Assembly (NCBI GenBank): GCA_947475545.1
Contig: CANJLL010000002.1
Location: forward strand, 332,950 to 396,949
Reading direction: 5' to 3'
Length of the DNA stretch: 64,000 nucleotides
Source of the DNA: Chloroflexota bacterium
GTDB taxonomy: Bacteria; Chloroflexota; Limnocylindria; Limnocylindrales; CSP1-4
Part shown: one piece after another, positions 9,062-17,131 of the stretch
Numbering within the stretch: position 1 is the stretch's first letter
How the letters are laid out: each line of letters begins with the position of its first letter
Position numbers and translations under genes: made by a program
The notes under the pieces: generated by a model
Database searches by the model: none
Told to the model about the DNA's origin: nothing
Seen by the model: the letters and a program-made list of their open reading frames with translations, nothing else

Positions 9062-9562
9062 ATGCGACGGTCTGTCACCGAGGCCATCGTCCAGGGGCTC
9101 AAGGAAACGGGGATCGACTTCGTGTCGTACCTGCCCGAGAGCTGGATGCACGATGTCTACGACGCAATCCTTGAGGACCCCAGTTTTGAGGTGGTCCTTG
9201 GCACCAACGAGGGCGAGTGCGTCGGCATCGTCTCCGGGGCGTGGCTCGGCGGGCGCAAGCCGGTCGCCATCTTCGAGAACTCCGGCCTGCGCGTGGCGTC
9301 CGAGACGCTTGCCCGGCTGGGCATCGGCCACGGCATCCCCTCGTTCATGATCATGCCGTACCGGGGTGACTTCGGCGACAAGGACTGGTGGGCCATCCCC
9401 AGCGGCGACACGCTGATGCCCATGCTCGACGCCCTCAAGATCCCGTACAAGCTCGTCGAGCGCGAAGAGGACATCATCCCGACGATCAAGGGTGCGTGGG
9501 AGGTCCTCCACGTCTCCAAGCGACCCGTCGCCGTGATCATCGGCGGGAGGCTCTGCCAGTGA
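9062..9562 (+). CDS. ThDP-dependent decarboxylase, alpha (PYR-domain) subunit, sulfopyruvate decarboxylase type
   Basis: A 166-aa protein with ATG preceded by GGAGG at 4 bases. It corresponds to the N-terminal pyrimidine-binding half of ThDP enzymes: VQGLKETGIDFVSYLPES, then VVLGTNEGECVGIVSGAWLGG, where the glutamate of TNEGE is the expected ThDP-activating residue, and a GIPSFMIMPYRGDFGDKDWW segment. Two-gene decarboxylases of this size are sulfopyruvate decarboxylase (ComD/ComE) and phosphonopyruvate decarboxylase. The partner follows with a 4-base GTGA overlap, so both subunits should be made together. No coenzyme M, sulfonate or phosphonate synthesis genes are nearby, so the 2-oxoacid substrate is open. 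Confidence 0.75.
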   Translation: MRRSVTEAIVQGLKETGIDFVSYLPESWMHDVYDAILEDPSFEVVLGTNEGECVGIVSGAWLGGRKPVAIFENSGLRVASETLARLGIGHGIPSFMIMPYRGDFGDKDWWAIPSGDTLMPMLDALKIPYKLVEREEDIIPTIKGAWEVLHVSKRPVAVIIGGRLCQ

Positions 9563-10164
9563 AGCGGATCGATATCCTCCGGATCCTCGCCCCGTACATC
9601 ACCGACGATGACCTCGTCGTCGTCTCACTCGGCGGCACCGGCCTCGAGTGGAACGCGGTCTGCCCCAGCGACCGGAACCTCTACCTGGTCGCGATGGGCT
9701 GCAACACGCCGGTCGCGCTGGGCATGGCCCTGGCGATGAAGCACCGCCGGATCATCCTGCTGGAGACGGACGGCAGCCTGCTCCTCAACCTGGGGTCCCT
9801 CGCCACCCTGGGCAACGTCGCGCCGGACAACCTGCGCGTCTTCGTCATGGACAACCAGGGCTATGAGCGCGTGCGCCACGACATCTCGGCCACGCGCGGC
9901 AAGACGGACCTCGCGGGCGTCGCCCACGGCTGCGGCATCCCGCAGGCGTTGACCGCCCGGACGGAGCTGGAGTTCGCCGACGCTGCGCGAGCAGCCATGG
10001 AGGGCGGCAGCCTGTCGTTCGTCGTCGCCAAGGTGGAGACCGGCATCGCCGATGTCGCGGCCCGCCCCGGTGACGGGATCGAGGACAAGTTCAAGTTCGT
10101 CCGGCACGTCGAAAAGCTCGAAGGCAAGGCCATCCTGGCCAGCTACCGGGCCAAGCTGGACTGA
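9559..10164 (+). CDS. ThDP-dependent decarboxylase, beta (PP-domain) subunit
   Basis: The GTG at 9559 overlaps the stop of the alpha-subunit gene. The 201-aa product has the diphosphate-binding domain: GGTGLEWNAV near the start, MGCNTPVALGMALA, and the metal-ThDP motif beginning with ETDGS and ending about 28 residues later in DNQGYE, a variant of the usual GDG...NN. Expected to assemble with the upstream subunit as a heteromeric decarboxylase in the cytosol. An UbiD-family decarboxylase begins 124 bases downstream and may share its function or substrate pool. Confidence 0.75.
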   Translation: MKRIDILRILAPYITDDDLVVVSLGGTGLEWNAVCPSDRNLYLVAMGCNTPVALGMALAMKHRRIILLETDGSLLLNLGSLATLGNVAPDNLRVFVMDNQGYERVRHDISATRGKTDLAGVAHGCGIPQALTARTELEFADAARAAMEGGSLSFVVAKVETGIADVAARPGDGIEDKFKFVRHVEKLEGKAILASYRAKLD

Positions 10165-10288
10165 AACGCCGCCGGCCCGCCGGCGATCCCCTTCGTGACC
10201 TGCCGCCACGGCGGCCGCCAATCAAGTACCGAGACACGTCGGATTCGCAAGCCGAATTCGCCAAGAGCATCCCAGGAGGTTGGAGTCG

Positions 10289-11692
10289 ATGCCCAAGGAT
10301 CTGCGCACATTCCTCGACGAGCTGAAGGTCGCCTTCCCCAATGACCTGCGCACGGTCAACAAGGAGGTCGATCCGGTCTTCGAGATCACCGGTCTGGCCG
10401 CCGCCCTCGAGAAGCGCAACGAGTTCCCGGCCCTCATGTACAACAAGGTCGCGGGCTCGGACCTGCCGGTCCTCATCAACCTGTTCGCGACGTACGAGCG
10501 CTGCGCCCTGGCCAACGGCGCCCCTTCGGTCTGGGAAGCTATCGTGCAGTCTACCGAGCACGAAGAGCACCCGATCGCCACGGTCGAGGTGACCCGCGCC
10601 AATGCGCCGGTCCAGCAGGTCGTGCTGACCGGCAAGGACGCCCTCCTCTCCTTGCTGCCGATCACCCACCACAACGAGCACGACGCCGGCAAGTTCGTGT
10701 GCTCCGCGGCGACCATCGTCAAGGACCCGGACAGCGGCCTGCACAACCTGGGCATCTACCGCCACCAGGTCTACAACGACCAGGAGCTGGGCTACTTCGT
10801 CAATCCCTCGCACCATGGCAACTACGTCCGGATCCGGTACGAGGAGCTGGGCAAGCCCATGCCGGTGGCCATCGCCGTCGGCCATCACCCGGCCATGCTC
10901 CTTGCCGCGGCCGCGCAGACGGCCCGCATCGGCGGTGAGTTCGAGATGATGGGCGGCCTCATGGGCGAGCCCACCCGACTCGTCAAGGCCATCACCCAGG
11001 ACATCATGGTCCCGGCCGACGCCGAGGTCATCATCGAGGGCCAGATCGAGCCCGGCCACGTCCGCGACGAGGGCCCGTTCGGCGAGTACCCGTGGTACTA
11101 CACGGGCCTCGGCGATCGCCCGGTCATCACCGTGACCGGCATCACCATGCGCAAGGACGCCATCTGGCAGGACATCAACGCCGCCCACCCGGAGCACAAC
11201 TCCCTCGGGATGATCCCGAAGGCCGGGTCCATCTGGCGGAACGTGCGTGACGCGGTCCCGCACGCCAAGGCCATCAACCTGCCGATGTCCGGCTGCGCGC
11301 GCCTGCACCTCTACATCTCGATGACGAAGCGCGCCGACGGCGAGCCCAAGCAGGCCGCCTTCGCCGCATTCGCCGCCGAGGCGAACCTGGGGCTGATCAT
11401 CCTGGTCGACGACGACATCGATGTCTTCAACGAGCAGGAGGTCCTCTGGGCCGTCGCGACCCGGTTCGAGGCGCACGAGGACCTGGCGATCATCAAGAAC
11501 GCGCTAGGTGCGCACCTTGACCCGACCGCCTACGACATCACGCACCTCAAGCACGGCGCGATGAACACCAAGATGATCATCGACGCCACCAAGCCGGCGC
11601 CGCCGACCTACTTCCCCAAGCGGGCACTGGTGCCGGCCAACGTCGTCGCCAAGATGGTCCCGGAGACCTACCTGGAGCCGCTCGGCAAGTAG
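10289..11692 (+). CDS. UbiD-family prenyl-FMN-dependent decarboxylase
   Basis: The ATG at 10289 follows AGGAGGT at 8 bases. The 467-aa length fits the UbiD family. Recognisable segments are YRHQVYNDQELGYFVNPSHH, GKPMPVAIAVGHHPAMLLAA, GEFEMMGGLMGEPTRLVKA, and EGPFGEYPWYYTG, which contains the conserved acid of the E-(D)-E catalytic network. UbiD enzymes decarboxylate (or carboxylate) aromatic and alpha,beta-unsaturated acids with prenylated FMN made by UbiX. No ubiX gene is in the window. It is followed by a strong terminator, so the transcription unit is probably 9062-11692. The exact substrate cannot be read from sequence. Confidence 0.85.
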   Translation: MPKDLRTFLDELKVAFPNDLRTVNKEVDPVFEITGLAAALEKRNEFPALMYNKVAGSDLPVLINLFATYERCALANGAPSVWEAIVQSTEHEEHPIATVEVTRANAPVQQVVLTGKDALLSLLPITHHNEHDAGKFVCSAATIVKDPDSGLHNLGIYRHQVYNDQELGYFVNPSHHGNYVRIRYEELGKPMPVAIAVGHHPAMLLAAAAQTARIGGEFEMMGGLMGEPTRLVKAITQDIMVPADAEVIIEGQIEPGHVRDEGPFGEYPWYYTGLGDRPVITVTGITMRKDAIWQDINAAHPEHNSLGMIPKAGSIWRNVRDAVPHAKAINLPMSGCARLHLYISMTKRADGEPKQAAFAAFAAEANLGLIILVDDDIDVFNEQEVLWAVATRFEAHEDLAIIKNALGAHLDPTAYDITHLKHGAMNTKMIIDATKPAPPTYFPKRALVPANVVAKMVPETYLEPLGK

Positions 11693-11712
11693 CCGATCCC
11701 CTCGCACACGCG

Positions 11713-11746
11713 AAACGGCCGGGACCCGCGAGGGTCCCGGCCGTTT
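11713..11746 (+). terminator. Rho-independent terminator after the UbiD gene
   Basis: A perfect 15-bp stem (AAACGGCCGGGACCC) with a 4-base loop lies 20 bases after the stop codon and ends in TTT. Confidence 0.85.
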
Positions 11747-12320
11747 CTGATTCCGGGGGGATACGTGGCGCCGGGCGCGGCGCCGGGCGCGGCACGGCGG
11801 GGCGCGGCGTGGCGGGCCTTGGCGCGGCGGCGGCGCGAAGCGGCACAGCGGGGCAAGCCCCGGGATACACCAAATGACCGCCACGATGTCATTCGGCGTG
11901 ATCGGGCTGCTTCAGCCAGGCACTTGGGGGCCGCTCCGGGCGCTAGTTAGCCTCTGAAGGCTACGTTTTACATCTGGGCGGGGCTGGGATGGCCGGTTCC
12001 CGGCCGGGACCTCGCCCAATGCCATCCGGGTGGTCATCTGGGGGAAACCGCCGCGGGCGACGGCCGGCAAGTCAGCCGCGCCACCGTGACCGGGTGGCGG
12101 CCAGGGCCCAGACGGCACCGGGCGGCATGCGCCCGTCGAGACAGACCGTCGTGGCTGCGAGGACGAGATGGCCGCTTGCCTGTCCTGCCGCGTTGGCGCT
12201 GATCGTCAGCAGGAGCGTGGCTCGGCCCACGCCGTGATCGCCACGGGGAACGGGGAACGGGGAACGGGGAACGGGGAACGGTCGCATCGGGCCGACCTTC
12301 CCCCGCGCAGCAGCGGCGGG
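11747..12320. other. long intergenic region with dispersed-repeat sequence
   Basis: No credible gene. 11765-11860 is low-complexity GC-rich sequence built on GCGCCGGGCGCGGC-like words. 11884-12060 resembles the gap at 57501-57700: they share CGATGTCAT[A/T]CGGCGT and, 127 or 146 bases later, CTCGCCCAATGCCATCC followed by ATCTGG. A small hairpin with a T-rich tail (TAGCCT/AGGCTA, 11948-11970) could be a weak plus-strand terminator. A heptanucleotide repeat follows at 12244. Confidence 0.5.
12244..12278. repeat. heptanucleotide tandem repeat, CGGGGAA x5
   Basis: Five perfect 7-bp units in tandem, 43 bases downstream of the pyrD stop codon (minus strand). Copy number is likely to vary between strains. 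Confidence 0.9.
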
Positions 12321-13316
12321 CTACCCGTGCGGGACCGGGCTGCCAGTCTCCGGAGCCGATGCGTCCAGCACGCCGCCGAGGTCGTGACGAGCCGGGCCAA
12401 CCTTGAGTGCGCCGGTCAGCTCCGAGACGCTGGCCACCCCGTCGGCCGCGAGGCGGGCGGCGAGCCCATCGATGATTCGGACCATGGTGTCCGGGTGCGT
12501 AAAGGTGGCGGTGCCCAACTGGACCGCGGTGGCTCCCGCCAGGAGGAACTCGATCACGTCGTCGACCGTGGCGATCCCACCCACGCCGATCACCGGGATC
12601 TGCACGGCCCGGGCCGCCTGCCAGACGCAGCGCAGCGCGATGGGCTTGATCGCCGGGCCCGTAAGGCCGCCCGTGGTTGTCCCGATCTTGGCCTGGCGTG
12701 TCCGCGCGTCTACCGCCAGCCCCAGGACTGCGTTGATCGCGGTGACCGCGGACGCGCCGCCGGCCTCCGCCGCCCGAGCGATGTCCGCGATGGAGGTGAC
12801 GTTGGGGGTCAGCTTGGCGATCACTGGAACCTGGACACGGTCAACGACGCCGCGGATGACCCGCTCAACCGCGGCGGGCACGGCCCCCAGCTCGTGGCCG
12901 CCGGCCTCCAGGTTGGGGCAGGAGACATTGACCTCGAAGGCGGCGATGCCATCCACTCCGGCCAGCTGCTCGGCCGCGACGAAGAACTCCTCTTCGGAGA
13001 GCCCGCCCAGGCTGACGATGGTGGGCGGACGCCACTCGCGATAGTGCGGCAGGAGCTGCCGGACGAAGCCGGCGGCTCCGTCGCTGGGGATGCCGACGGA
13101 GTTGAGCATCCCGCCGTAGCTCTCGTCCAGCCGGTGTGCAGGGTTGCCCGAGCGCGGACCGGCAAAGACGGTCTTGGTGACCATCGCGCCAAGGCGGTTG
13201 AGGTCCACGATGGCGCCCAGCTCAGGGCCGAAGCAACCCGACGCGGGCATCACCGGGTTGGCCAGCTCCAGGCTGCCGATCCTGACCCGCAGGTCGGGGG
13301 CCTTGCGCCGGGTCAC
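12321..13316 (-). CDS. pyrD: dihydroorotate dehydrogenase, class 1B catalytic subunit
   Basis: A 331-aa FMN TIM barrel that oxidises dihydroorotate to orotate in pyrimidine synthesis. It begins RIGSLELANPVMPASGCFG, has the substrate/flavin loop FEVNVSCPNLEAGG with the catalytic Cys, and ends with the FMN-phosphate motif VIGVGGIATVDDVIEFLLAGATAVQLGTA. The GTG start overlaps the pyrK stop (GTGA), which fits the two-subunit class 1B enzyme that passes electrons through PyrK to NAD. A longer open frame upstream is only overlap with pyrK. It is the last gene of the pyr operon. Confidence 0.92.
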   Translation of the reverse strand: MTRRKAPDLRVRIGSLELANPVMPASGCFGPELGAIVDLNRLGAMVTKTVFAGPRSGNPAHRLDESYGGMLNSVGIPSDGAAGFVRQLLPHYREWRPPTIVSLGGLSEEEFFVAAEQLAGVDGIAAFEVNVSCPNLEAGGHELGAVPAAVERVIRGVVDRVQVPVIAKLTPNVTSIADIARAAEAGGASAVTAINAVLGLAVDARTRQAKIGTTTGGLTGPAIKPIALRCVWQAARAVQIPVIGVGGIATVDDVIEFLLAGATAVQLGTATFTHPDTMVRIIDGLAARLAADGVASVSELTGALKVGPARHDLGGVLDASAPETGSPVPHG

Positions 13317-14308
13317 GGGGCGGTCTCTGGGGCGGAGGCAGCCCCCGCGGCCACGTCGGAGCCGACGGCCAGCGCGTCGGCCAGCGCCGCGTCCTGGCGC
13401 TCCGTGCGGGCCCAACGGAAGACGGGACCGTCCCGGCAGACGAGCGGCGTCTCCGCGGGGAGGCCGGGCCGGCCGGCCGCGCAGCCGTGGCAGTATCCCA
13501 GGCCGCACGCCATGTGCGCCTCCAGCGAGACCTGCACCTCGGCGTGCGTGGCGGTGCTGCCACGAACCGGATGGTGGGCGAGGCGGGCGGCCAGCTCCAG
13601 CATCCGGTGCGAGCCGCACACGTAATAGGCGTCGTGCGTGTGGCCGGCGTGGCCCAGCAGCCGCGCCAGGCGGACCGGGTCGCTGGAACCGTCGCTGTCG
13701 ACGACCTCGATCACGGAGGCGCCCGCCTCGCAGCAGGTCTCGGCGCCGATCAGCGCGTCACGATCTCGGGCGCTCAGGACCACCGTGACCTCCACACCCA
13801 GCCCGGTGGCCTCCCGGACCAGCGTGGTGATGGAACATGACCCGATGCCCCGGCCAAAGACGAGGATGCTCCGGGCGTTGCGCGGGATGGTGAAGCCACG
13901 GCCCAACGGCCCGACGGTGGTCATTCGCTCGCCCGGCAGCCAGCCGGCCATTCGGCGGGTCCCGGCGCCGACGATGCGGTAGACGACGTCGATGGTGCCT
14001 GCCGCCCGGTCGATGCCGTAGATGGCCATGGGCCTTGGGAGGACGGGTGCGAGCTCGCCCTCGCGGGCGATGGTGAGCATCACGAACTGACCCGGGGCGG
14101 CCGACGCGGCGATCCCCGGGGCCTCCAGCGTCAGGCGGAGGTAGTCGCGCGCAACAGGCACGTTGCCGACGACCGGCGCCTCCACGAGGAGCGGCGGCGC
14201 GACGTGCGGCGCCAGCGGCCCGGCAGGGGGCAGCTTGACCAGCCGGACGTTGGGCAGGGGCCGCGCGCCCATCCGGGCAGGAGTTGTGGCCGCCACGTCA
14301 GGCGGCAC
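13313..14308 (-). CDS. pyrK: dihydroorotate dehydrogenase electron-transfer subunit
   Basis: FAD and [2Fe-2S] protein of about 331 aa that couples PyrD to NAD. The ferredoxin-reductase-like FAD domain shows GQFVMLTI and RPMAIYGID, then a nucleotide-binding part (ILVFGRGIGSCSITTLVREA). A C-terminal iron-sulfur motif follows: ACGLGYCHGCAAG, then a fourth Cys in PLVCRDG. The longest start (GTG 14308) overlaps the end of the M20 gene by 11 bases. The ATG at 14272 is an alternative, and the first 40 residues are not family-like. The C-terminus is about 40 residues longer than the iron-sulfur motif and Ala-rich. Confidence 0.88.
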   Translation of the reverse strand: MPPDVAATTPARMGARPLPNVRLVKLPPAGPLAPHVAPPLLVEAPVVGNVPVARDYLRLTLEAPGIAASAAPGQFVMLTIAREGELAPVLPRPMAIYGIDRAAGTIDVVYRIVGAGTRRMAGWLPGERMTTVGPLGRGFTIPRNARSILVFGRGIGSCSITTLVREATGLGVEVTVVLSARDRDALIGAETCCEAGASVIEVVDSDGSSDPVRLARLLGHAGHTHDAYYVCGSHRMLELAARLAHHPVRGSTATHAEVQVSLEAHMACGLGYCHGCAAGRPGLPAETPLVCRDGPVFRWARTERQDAALADALAVGSDVAAGAASAPETAP

Positions 14309-15689
14309 TCGACGAGCCGGCCTCCATCCCCTCGAGCGAGGCCAGGAGCCCGTCCAGGCGATTGGCGAGCGTATAGAGCACCTCGACGCCGCGGGCGACG
14401 TCCGACGCGCTGGTCCACTCCCCGGGGACGTGGCTGAGGCCGTCCTTGCTGGGCACGAAGACCATGCCCGCGGGGACGATCGCGTTGACCACCTGCGCGT
14501 CGTGGCCGGCGCCGCTGGTCATGACCCGGTACTTGATCCCCAGCTCCTCGCAGACCTTGCTGCTCTGCTCACGGATCCAGATCGGCAGGACCACGGGCGA
14601 GGTGTCGGCGATGAGCTCGGTCTCTACCCGGATGCCACGGCGATCCGCGAGCACACGGGTCCGGCGGACGATCTCGACCGCGAGCTGTCGCTGCCGGTCC
14701 GAATCGACGTCGCGGACGTCGATCGTGAAGCGGACGCGGCCGGGGATGGTGGTGATGGAGTTGGGATGGACGTCGAGGCGACCCACCGTCAGGCGGGCGC
14801 CGCGGTTGCGCGAGTCCTTGGCGAGCGACTCGGCCGCCAGCACGACCTCGGCGGCCGCGGCCAGCGCGTCGGCGCGGACATCCATGGGCGTGCCGCCGGA
14901 ATGGTCGGCCCGGCCCGTCAGCTCCACGCGAAGGCGGGTGCTGCCGGAGACCGTGTCAACGAGGCCGATGGGCGTCTCGGTCATCTCGAGGACGCGGGCC
15001 TGCTCGATGTGGAGCTCCAGGAATGCCGCCCACTCGGCTGGCTTCCAGCGCGCCGTGGGGACCGTCCGGGGATCGAACCCGATGGCGCGCAGCGCGTCGG
15101 CCAGGCTGATCCCCGACGCGTCCTTCATGAGTGCCAGGTCGCGGTTGCCGAGGTTGCCGGTGACCGCCTTGGACCCCACGCACGGCTCGCCGAAGCGCGC
15201 GCCCTCCTCGCCGGCGAAGATCACGATCCGGAGCGGATGCTTGGTCGCGATGCCGTTCTCGACGAACAGGCGCGCCATCTCCACGGCGCCCACCACGCCG
15301 ACGATGCCGTCGAATCGGCCGCCATGCGGGACGCTGTCGAGGTGCGAGCCCACGCCGATCGCGGGGGCGCCGGGGACCGTGCCGGGGCGCTCCGCGATCG
15401 TGTTGCCGATGGCGTCAACCTTGATCGTGAAGCCGAGGGCCTTGAGCCAGCCGCTCACGAGGTCGTGGGCCGCCCGCTCGTCCTTGGTGAAGGAGATGCG
15501 CGAGATTCCGCCCCCGGCGGCATCGGGGCCGATCCTGGCGATCTCCGCCAGCATTGCGCCGATCCGGGTAGCGTCGGCGTGGACCTGGCCGGCGGCCGGG
15601 GCTGCCTGGCCGGCAGCGGAGGCCTTGTCCGTGGCCTTGTCCGCGGCCGCGGACGCCGCGTCGGCGGCCGGGTTGCTGTGACCGGCCAT
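14298..15689 (-). CDS. M20 Zn-dependent amidohydrolase (N-carbamoyl-amino-acid hydrolase/allantoate amidohydrolase family)
   Basis: A 463-aa protein with all landmarks of the hydantoinase/carbamoylase branch of M20: GSHLDSVPHGGRFDG (zinc His/Asp), FAGEEGARFG (catalytic and zinc Glu), ELHIEQ, the dimerisation-domain DHSGGTPMDVRADALAA, and TSGAGHDAQ near the end. These enzymes remove the carbamoyl group from N-carbamoyl amino acids, ureidopropionate or allantoate. The first 35 residues are an Ala-rich, charged extension of low complexity. It is embedded in the pyr operon (1-base overlap upstream, 11-base overlap with pyrK), which suggests a role with a carbamoyl compound such as carbamoyl-aspartate or a pyrimidine breakdown product; that is inference. 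Confidence 0.82.
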   Translation of the reverse strand: MAGHSNPAADAASAAADKATDKASAAGQAAPAAGQVHADATRIGAMLAEIARIGPDAAGGGISRISFTKDERAAHDLVSGWLKALGFTIKVDAIGNTIAERPGTVPGAPAIGVGSHLDSVPHGGRFDGIVGVVGAVEMARLFVENGIATKHPLRIVIFAGEEGARFGEPCVGSKAVTGNLGNRDLALMKDASGISLADALRAIGFDPRTVPTARWKPAEWAAFLELHIEQARVLEMTETPIGLVDTVSGSTRLRVELTGRADHSGGTPMDVRADALAAAAEVVLAAESLAKDSRNRGARLTVGRLDVHPNSITTIPGRVRFTIDVRDVDSDRQRQLAVEIVRRTRVLADRRGIRVETELIADTSPVVLPIWIREQSSKVCEELGIKYRVMTSGAGHDAQVVNAIVPAGMVFVPSKDGLSHVPGEWTSASDVARGVEVLYTLANRLDGLLASLEGMEAGSSSAA

Positions 15690-16192
15690 CAGGCGGCCCC
15701 ATCGGCGTCATCGGCCGACTGGACCAGCGCGATGACCGTCCCGGCGGCGGCGGACTCACGCAGGCTGGGCGTCTCGATGAGGACGGCCGTGCCGATCAGC
15801 GCGCCGCCCTGCTGCTCGGCGAGCGCCTGGGCGGCGCGCACCACGCGGCCATCCCGGATCGCGTCGGCGACCAGGACAACGCGGGGAGCGGCCGGGAGGC
15901 CGGCGCTGTGGCCAACCAGGCCGTCGGCGTCGTAGGCGCGGATGACCGGCAGCGACAGCTCACGGCCAACGATGAGGCCCAGGGCGACGTCCTCCGGGTC
16001 CTCCCAGATGACGATCGCGACGGGAGCCAGGGCGCGGATCCCCTCCGCGAGGCCCTTGCCCAGCTCCTCGGCCCCGTGGGGATCGGCCAGGCCGTTGTAC
16101 TTGGTGGGCCGGATGGCATCCTGCTCATTGGTTGCGGAGCCGCCCCGGCCCAGCAGCTCCCAGGTGTGGGAGGCCACGTTCGTGACGGTCAT
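15689..16192 (-). CDS. phosphoribosyltransferase-like protein with degenerate PRPP loop
   Basis: A 167-aa protein that reads like the orotate phosphoribosyltransferase fold: IRPTKYNGLADPHGAEELGKGLAEGIRALAPVAIVIWEDPEDVALGLIVGRELSLPV, then a hydrophobic strand and loop VVLVADAIRDGRVVRAA where PRPP enzymes have VVVVEDVISTG. The first acidic residue and the Ser-Thr of that loop are replaced, so normal PRPP binding is doubtful. It lies 2 bases after pyrE and overlaps the next gene by 1 base (TGATG). It may be a regulator, an inactive partner of PyrE, or an enzyme with changed chemistry. Confidence 0.6.
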   Translation of the reverse strand: MTVTNVASHTWELLGRGGSATNEQDAIRPTKYNGLADPHGAEELGKGLAEGIRALAPVAIVIWEDPEDVALGLIVGRELSLPVIRAYDADGLVGHSAGLPAAPRVVLVADAIRDGRVVRAAQALAEQQGGALIGTAVLIETPSLRESAAAGTVIALVQSADDADGAA

Positions 16193-16194
16193 GG

Positions 16195-16779
16195 TCAGAT
16201 CCCCAGGTCCTTGCGCGAGAAGAGGGTGGTCAGCGTGTAGCCCGCGGCGGAGATGGCTTCGGGGCCGCCCTGCTCGCGATCGATGACGGCGAGGATGCCC
16301 AGCACCGTGGCGCCGGCCTCCTTGAGGCGGTCGGCGGCGCGGATCCCCTGGGCGCCCGTGCTGATCACGTCCTCCACGACGACGACGCGGTCCCCGGGAT
16401 AGATCTCGCCCTCGACCATCCGGGAGGTGCTGTACGCCTTGGTGCCCTTGCGGGCGATCACGAAGGGGAGGCCCGTCTCCAGGGAGAGGGCGGTGGCCAG
16501 CGCCACGGCACCAAGCTCGGTGCCGGCGATGCGGTCAGTCTGGGGCGGCACCAGCTCCGCGAGGAAGTGTGCGACGCCCCGCAGGATCCCGGGCTTGGTC
16601 TCGAACAGGTACTTGTCAAAGTAGTAGTTGCTGCGCTGGCCCGAGCTGAGCACGAAGTCTCCGCGCAGGTAGGCGGCGCCCACGACATCGCGCCCCAGCT
16701 CGGCGAGGCGGCGCTCGCGGTCGCGGCGCGAATCCGGCACGGCGATGGCTGACATCCCGAGCTCGGCCCAGTCGATCAT
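16195..16779 (-). CDS. pyrE: orotate phosphoribosyltransferase
   Basis: First gene of the pyr operon, 194 aa, with GGAGG 4 bases before the ATG. It converts orotate and PRPP to OMP. Visible motifs are FVLSSGQRSNYYFDKY (orotate side), IAGTELGAVALATALS, RKGTKAYSTSRMVEG (the flexible catalytic loop with Lys) and the PRPP motif VVVVEDVISTGAQ. Length and motif order match the family. Transcription probably starts about 100 bases upstream in the 352-bp gap before the divergent stress-protein gene. Confidence 0.92.
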   Translation of the reverse strand: MIDWAELGMSAIAVPDSRRDRERRLAELGRDVVGAAYLRGDFVLSSGQRSNYYFDKYLFETKPGILRGVAHFLAELVPPQTDRIAGTELGAVALATALSLETGLPFVIARKGTKAYSTSRMVEGEIYPGDRVVVVEDVISTGAQGIRAADRLKEAGATVLGILAVIDREQGGPEAISAAGYTLTTLFSRKDLGI

Positions 16780-17131
16780 GGTTCCTCCGTCGGCCCACGC
16801 CGGACGTGTCGTGGTGGGCGGTGCTTCTCATCGCGCGAGATGGGCCGGGTGACCCGGCCGCAACGCTGGGATGGGCTACAGGATAGCGCCGCGGAGCGCG
16901 CGGAGCGCGCACAGGGCGCGCGGGCTGATGGGCCTTCGGGCCGAACGGCTCTCGTCGCACGCGCGACCCGGATCGACACTGATGCCAACAGTCCAAGGCG
17001 CCCGCCAGATCCGCGCGGCCGCGGCCCGGTGGGGTTCGGCCCCGGGGTCCGTCGTCGTGGCAAGCTCGGCGGACAGGTTCCGGCGACACCTCTGGCCGCC
17101 GGATGGAGCGGCCTGACAAGGAGCCCAAGAG
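16780..17131. promoter_or_regulatory. divergent regulatory gap between pyrE and the stress-protein gene
   Basis: The 352-bp gap contains no gene. On the minus strand TATCCT at 16885-16880 is a possible -10 for the pyr operon. Between it and pyrE lies a perfect palindrome, GGCCGGGTGACCCGGCC (16843-16859), which as RNA folds into a tight 7-bp hairpin and as DNA could be an operator. AAGGAG 8 bases before 17132 is the ribosome binding site of the plus-strand gene. Confidence 0.4.

Noticed and set aside
11765..11860. GC-rich low-complexity stretch as a structured RNA or gene.
   Set aside because: It is made of simple GGCGC words with no stable unique fold, promoter or open frame that looks protein-like.
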